Shown here piece after piece: positions 59,432-64,000 of a stretch of 64,000 nt of DNA. Source of the stretch: Nematostella vectensis (lineage: Eukaryota; Cnidaria; Anthozoa; Actiniaria; Edwardsiidae); the NCBI RefSeq assembly GCF_932526225.1, contig NC_064044.1, positions 5,482,747 through 5,546,746 on the forward strand, written 5' to 3'. A model generated the notes under the pieces. That model saw only the letters and a list, made by a program, of their open reading frames with translations. It was not told the DNA's origin and searched no databases. Position 1 is the first letter of the stretch. Each line of letters starts with the position of its first letter. The translations under genes were made by a program, and so were the position numbers.

Positions 59432-62400
59432 ATGCAGTTGGTGCTTGGCTTGCTTGCCCTGTCTTGTGCGGCGGGCCTGCAGTTTGCTGAAGGTAGTGTA
59501 CAGTCTTTACATTTCTTAAGTTTCTCCTGGATAGTTTAAATCTTTCTTGCATAGCTTTATAACGTGAGGTCTTAAGACATCATATATGCTAGTCGGCTCT
59601 TATTCGGACTTATTTGGAAATGATTTGTTTTCGAGTGGGAATTCTTTTTATTTGGATCACGAAGAAATGATACATTTTCTCGCACCGTTGCCCAATTGCA
59701 CCTCGGCCTTCACGCGCGGCCACAAAAAAAATATTCCGTGCCAACGGAAAAAAATACCGTGGCCACGAGAAATAAATCCGTGTCAACCGAAAAAAAAAAC
59801 CTTTCAACGCCCGTGCCCACAAGTTAGAAGACTTAAATTTACGTTTTCCCGTGGACGGCCACATATTCGAAAAGAAAACCTTTCCGAATAACCCGAAATA
59901 AGAGCGGGCTAGCAGGCTACTTTTAGTAAAAAAAAGGATAACAAGTATACAACAGGACTGTTACATTGTTACAAGTGAGTCATGTAATTTTTGTGAGGTA
60001 TGTCATTCTTTGGAATCTAACGAGGTATTTTCTATTTCATTCTTTGGCAGGTGCAAAGTACGATGTGCTATCCTGCAATTCCTTCAACTTAGCGAATAAC
60101 CAATACGAACAAAATGCAGACCACGGCTCATGGCCAGCCAGCGGCTTCTGTCGTGCAATTCGTAACCAGATCCTCCCTGTCGGCGCACACTATTCCTATG
60201 AGGCTTCGGTGTCGCTGTATAACGTGAGGGGGAGGGGCGGGGTGAATTTTGGTAATCTTGGATTGGCTTACAATGCGCTGGATGCGAACAACTTCGATTT
60301 CGTGTACTTTCGGTAAGTGCATCTTTATATACCTATTTAAAAAAATTGGTAATGATTAGTGCAAACGGCAAATCTCGATTGGAGTTGCAGTTCCACTACT
60401 TCTAAGTACTATGTCTTATATGTTATCATATTATATATATATTTTTTTATTATATTTAAAGGCAATGGATTTATAGCTAGAGTTTTTTTCAGTCGTGGAA
60501 CTGCCATTTGCCATTCGCCGGTTGCACTGACAACGTTTTTCTAATAAGATTCATGTGCAGATTATTGATATTGCAAACTGTTTACTTGATTGTATTTTTT
60601 GCTGATTTTTAAATATGATGGCATGTTTCGTTACTATAAAATCTTTGATAATTATTGTGCTGGTGATAAAGGGAAATTATTTTGTCAAAAGAGCAACAAA
60701 ATATTAAAGAATAATAGCTCAGTGCCAGCTTAAATAATCGATGCTTTTCGATTTTTTAATCGTTCCAGTCCTCACTCCTCTGGGGGCTGCTTCCAAACTG
60801 GTTACGTCATCAACGGAATCCCAACATTCCCCGCGGACTCAGTATCCAGTGCTTGCCCAAGCGGACCTCCGAGGGGTGGAGCATGGTTCCAGGCAAAGGT
60901 TCTCGTCCAGGGTACCAAAGCTCGCATATTCCTGGACAACAAACTAATCCGAGAAGTTTCTACCCATTACCGACCATATGGACGCGCAGGCGTCATCGTC
61001 GCGAACGGTTACAAAAATGTTATCTACTTTAAAAACTTCGAGATAAAAGGCATCTCGAAATCCTACTCCTTCCCGGCGAGGTCTTGTATGGCGACACACA
61101 CTCTTCCTGGATATTACTTGCTGGACGCGGACCATGGCTCCTGGCCGCGAAGCGGGTTTTGCAGAACATTACTTAAACCTGCTTTACCCGGTTCCTCTTA
61201 TCGGGTGTCGGCGAAGTTATTGAATCTGATCGGGCGTGACGGTAATAATTTTGGACATCTTGGACTGATGTTCAATTCAAAGGACATTAACAATTTCGAT
61301 TTCGTCTATTTTAGGTAAGTCGAGACGGCGATGCGCTTTTATTGATAAAGATATTTAAAATATCTTGCACTCACAGACTTGATGAGTTAAATTTATTTCA
61401 AAATGGTCGCCTGCAATGTTACGGGAATGGGAATTCTCGACGTACACAGTTTTTGGTAAAAAAAAGGAAACAATGATTTTAGCGAACTCCAAAAAATATT
61501 ATCTTATGTCAACACTTGTCTCCTTTTAAAATTCTGACTATAATAATCATCTACTCATCTTTAGGCCACACTCTGCTGGGGGCTGCTATCAAACAGGATA
61601 TGTCGTCAACGGGGTCCCTAATTTTAGTGGTGCTTCCTCAGGGCCTTGCTCTGGTGGCCCCCCATTAGGCGGAAAATGGTTCAGCGCGCATGTTGACGTC
61701 ATCGGAACACGCGGCAAAATCTTCCTCGGAGAGATCCTGGTAGCGACTATCACAACCCATTTTCCCGCCAAACTACAAGGCGGTGTCATCGTTGCCAATG
61801 GTTACAAAAATGTCATATACTTCAAAGAGTATAAAATGAAGAAGCTGTCGGATGGGCTCCCATTCCCTTCACGGTCTTGTCGAGCCACGTTACGAGGGCT
61901 TGGGTACTATGAGCTGGATGCTGCGCATGGAACGTGGCCTGCTAGCGGGTTCTGCAGAGTGCTCATGCCAAAAAGTCTTCATACTAAAGAGTACAGTGTG
62001 TCTGTTGACTTGTATAACGTGGTTGGCTGGAAAGGCGTTAACTCTGGGCACTTGGGTCTCATGTATAACGCCAAAGACATTAACAACTTTGAATTTGTGT
62101 ATTTCAGGTGAGTGCGACAAATTTGTTTTACTCCATTTTCACGTGCGCATCACATGCCCAATACAGAACAATTACGTGATTATCACATGATAGAATAACC
62201 ATAGCCAGTATGAAGCGCGCTGGCAGTTGCCTCGTTCTATAGCAAGATCGTGAATAAAAAACTCTGTCTCACTTCGCACTCGGGCTTTTACACCTACAAT
62301 GCCTTTGCCTTGTTACACCTTTTGATTAGAGCTCACAAAATGGTTATGGATGCATCACATTGTTGATATAGTCGAATGAGCCCCTCTGACAACACTTATG

Positions 62401-63742
62401 TCAAACGCAATAACCACTTCCCTCCCCACGTGCTTGTCACCCTTTTACACGTGATGCTCACGTGTACTCTCTTATCTCAGACCCCATTGGGTGGCCGGTT
62501 GCTACCAGACCGGATATGTGAAGAATGGGGTTCCTGTGTTTGACAATCTCGCAGTTAACCGCCCGTGTGTTAATGGACCACCAAAAGGACAGACTTGGTT
62601 TACTGCAAAGGTAAATACACTTGTGTGTCATGCAACTATGCCACTACATTGTGATATTTAGGAAATATGTGGTCGGATCCCCTAATACTTTCCTTAGAAA
62701 CCGCTGCTGATAAGGGTAGGATAACATTCTTGAAAGTCATTTGGGGCTTAAATCAGGGGCGTAGGCAGGGCCAAGGGGGCCCGGGCCCCCCTTCTCAGGC
62801 CCGAACCCAGGGGGGGTGCAAGGGGTGCGAACGCATTCCATCCCCTCCCCTCCCCACACAACAGCCGAAGGTCCACTTTGGGTTATCAATAGACGTGCTA
62901 TCTGTAGACAACACTTAAAGCATAAGCTTGATCACTCTCGTAGCCAAATCCGACAATAAACTTTCTGTGGATATACTGCAAAGGTATATAAAATTGCTTT
63001 TTGTGTCCTCCCCCCCTCCCCCCGGAAGGGAAAAACTAGGTCCATTTTTTTTTCGGATTTCGCACCCCCAAAGAAAAATCCTGGGTACGGGCCTGCTTCT
63101 AGCAGCCAAAAATACAGTTAATGTATGAAACATTATCTAAAACACAAGAGACAATGCCTTGAAAAGGCCTTTTGGGCCCACTCCTGTTAAAAATCCTGGC
63201 TACGCCGCTGAAAATGCTTTCACACTAAGCGCAAAATTTTATCAGGTGTGAAGCCTTTAAATGGGGAATGGAATTGCTTTCACGTATCGCTAGAGCCTTG
63301 ATATAATTCGTTTCAGGTCAGTGTTGAAGGAGCATCGGTAAAAATCTACAGAGATAATGTATATCTCAGCTCAGTCCCTACGCGCTTCACTCCCACACCA
63401 AAAGGTGGTGTCATTGTCGCCAATGGTTACCAGAACGTCATCTACTACAGAGACTTCAGGCTCCGCCCACTCAACCAGCCAATACCGTTCCTTACCACTC
63501 AGTGCATTAGTGCAGCTCAGAAAGGCAGCGGTTATACACTTCATGGTAATAAACGGCGCATGGCCTGGGAGCGGGTTCTGCCGTGCGCTGTACGACGAGG
63601 TAATTGCAGGCTCAGGTTATACAATCTCTGCTGATTTCTACAACGTTCGCGGAAGGTCTAGTAGCCAGTCTTCTGGAGTTGGACATCTTGGAATAATGTT
63701 CAACGCAAAGGACCTGAACAATTTCGACTTCATTTACTTCAG
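59432..63742 (+). pseudogene. secreted repeat-domain protein (gene B), copy 3, partial and frameshifted
   Basis: Six of seven exons lie in the window: 59432-59492 (signal peptide), 60051-60312, 60769-61314, 61565-62107, 62481-62610 and 63317-63742. The last exon is beyond the end. Exons 1-5 are open and equal in length to copy 2. Exon 6 is 426 nt instead of 425: near 63548-63550 GGTAATAAAC replaces GGTACAAAC, shifting the frame just before the HG-x-WPGSGFCR motif of the last unit. The protein would lose most of its fourth unit. An assembly error cannot be excluded. The promoter and leader match copy 2. Confidence 0.85.
62754..63210. mobile_element. hAT-like MITE in gene B intron 5, copy 3
   Basis: Duplicate of 10905-11361. 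Confidence 0.7.
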
Positions 63743-64000
63743 GTAAGGCCTATTTACCGGTTCAAAAAGTGGTTACAATTCTTATTTCAACTCCTGTCAC
63801 TGAAATTTTTATGGCTAATGTTATAACAAAACTCACTCCTTTGTTATTGTTTATCATTGAAAATACAGTGATTTATTCGCATGGAAATTTCAAAATAACA
63901 ATCTAGGAATAAAGTATGATATGCTTTAGATATTTGATTTATCTTGATTACTTGCTTGAATTAGCCGATGGAAATGGATGCTTTGTGTGAACCGACATTG

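Overview
The window is animal genomic DNA: intron-rich multi-exon genes with GT/AG boundaries, tRNA-derived SINEs, MITEs, Penelope-like retroelement remnants, long simple repeats and a complete Polinton/Maverick element. The combination suggests an invertebrate, and I guess a cnidarian (anthozoan), but the sequence alone does not prove this.

The backbone is a recent segmental duplication. Positions 1 to about 12,760 and 38,850 to about 53,040 are near-identical direct copies. Each holds the 3' half of an ASAP-type ArfGAP gene (called gene A here), an intergenic spacer, and a gene for a secreted repeat-domain protein (gene B). A third partial copy (56,692 to the window end) begins inside the spacer and holds gene B again. 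Between copies 1 and 2 lie about 20 kb of transposable-element sequence and then the 5' part of gene A copy 2 (ArfGAP zinc finger, ankyrin repeats, proline-rich exons, SH3). Gene A carries several single-base frame breaks, one shared by both copies, so it looks like a decayed gene.

Gene B encodes a signal peptide and four tandem units of roughly 180 residues that I cannot assign to a named family. Copy 2 is intact (748 residues). Copy 1 has lost its promoter, signal-peptide exon and first domain exon and has three in-frame stops. Copy 3 has a one-base frameshift and runs off the window.

The element cluster includes a hammerhead-ribozyme motif between (TA)n tracts, two Penelope-like reverse transcriptase remnants, and a 14.19-kb Polinton (16,846-31,035) inserted into an older repeat. 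A second, inverted copy of that repeat at 53,867-56,691 preserves the empty target site and shows that the 6-bp target duplication is TTTGTT. The Polinton carries protein-primed DNA polymerase B, integrase, a frameshifted major capsid protein, packaging ATPase, minor capsid protein, several membrane or coiled-coil proteins and a zinc-binding repeat protein. I found no adenain-like protease. Most of its genes share a TTTAAAGATT promoter-like motif about 20-27 bases before the ATG. A roughly 25-bp palindromic motif recurs in both terminal repeats and inside three or four genes.
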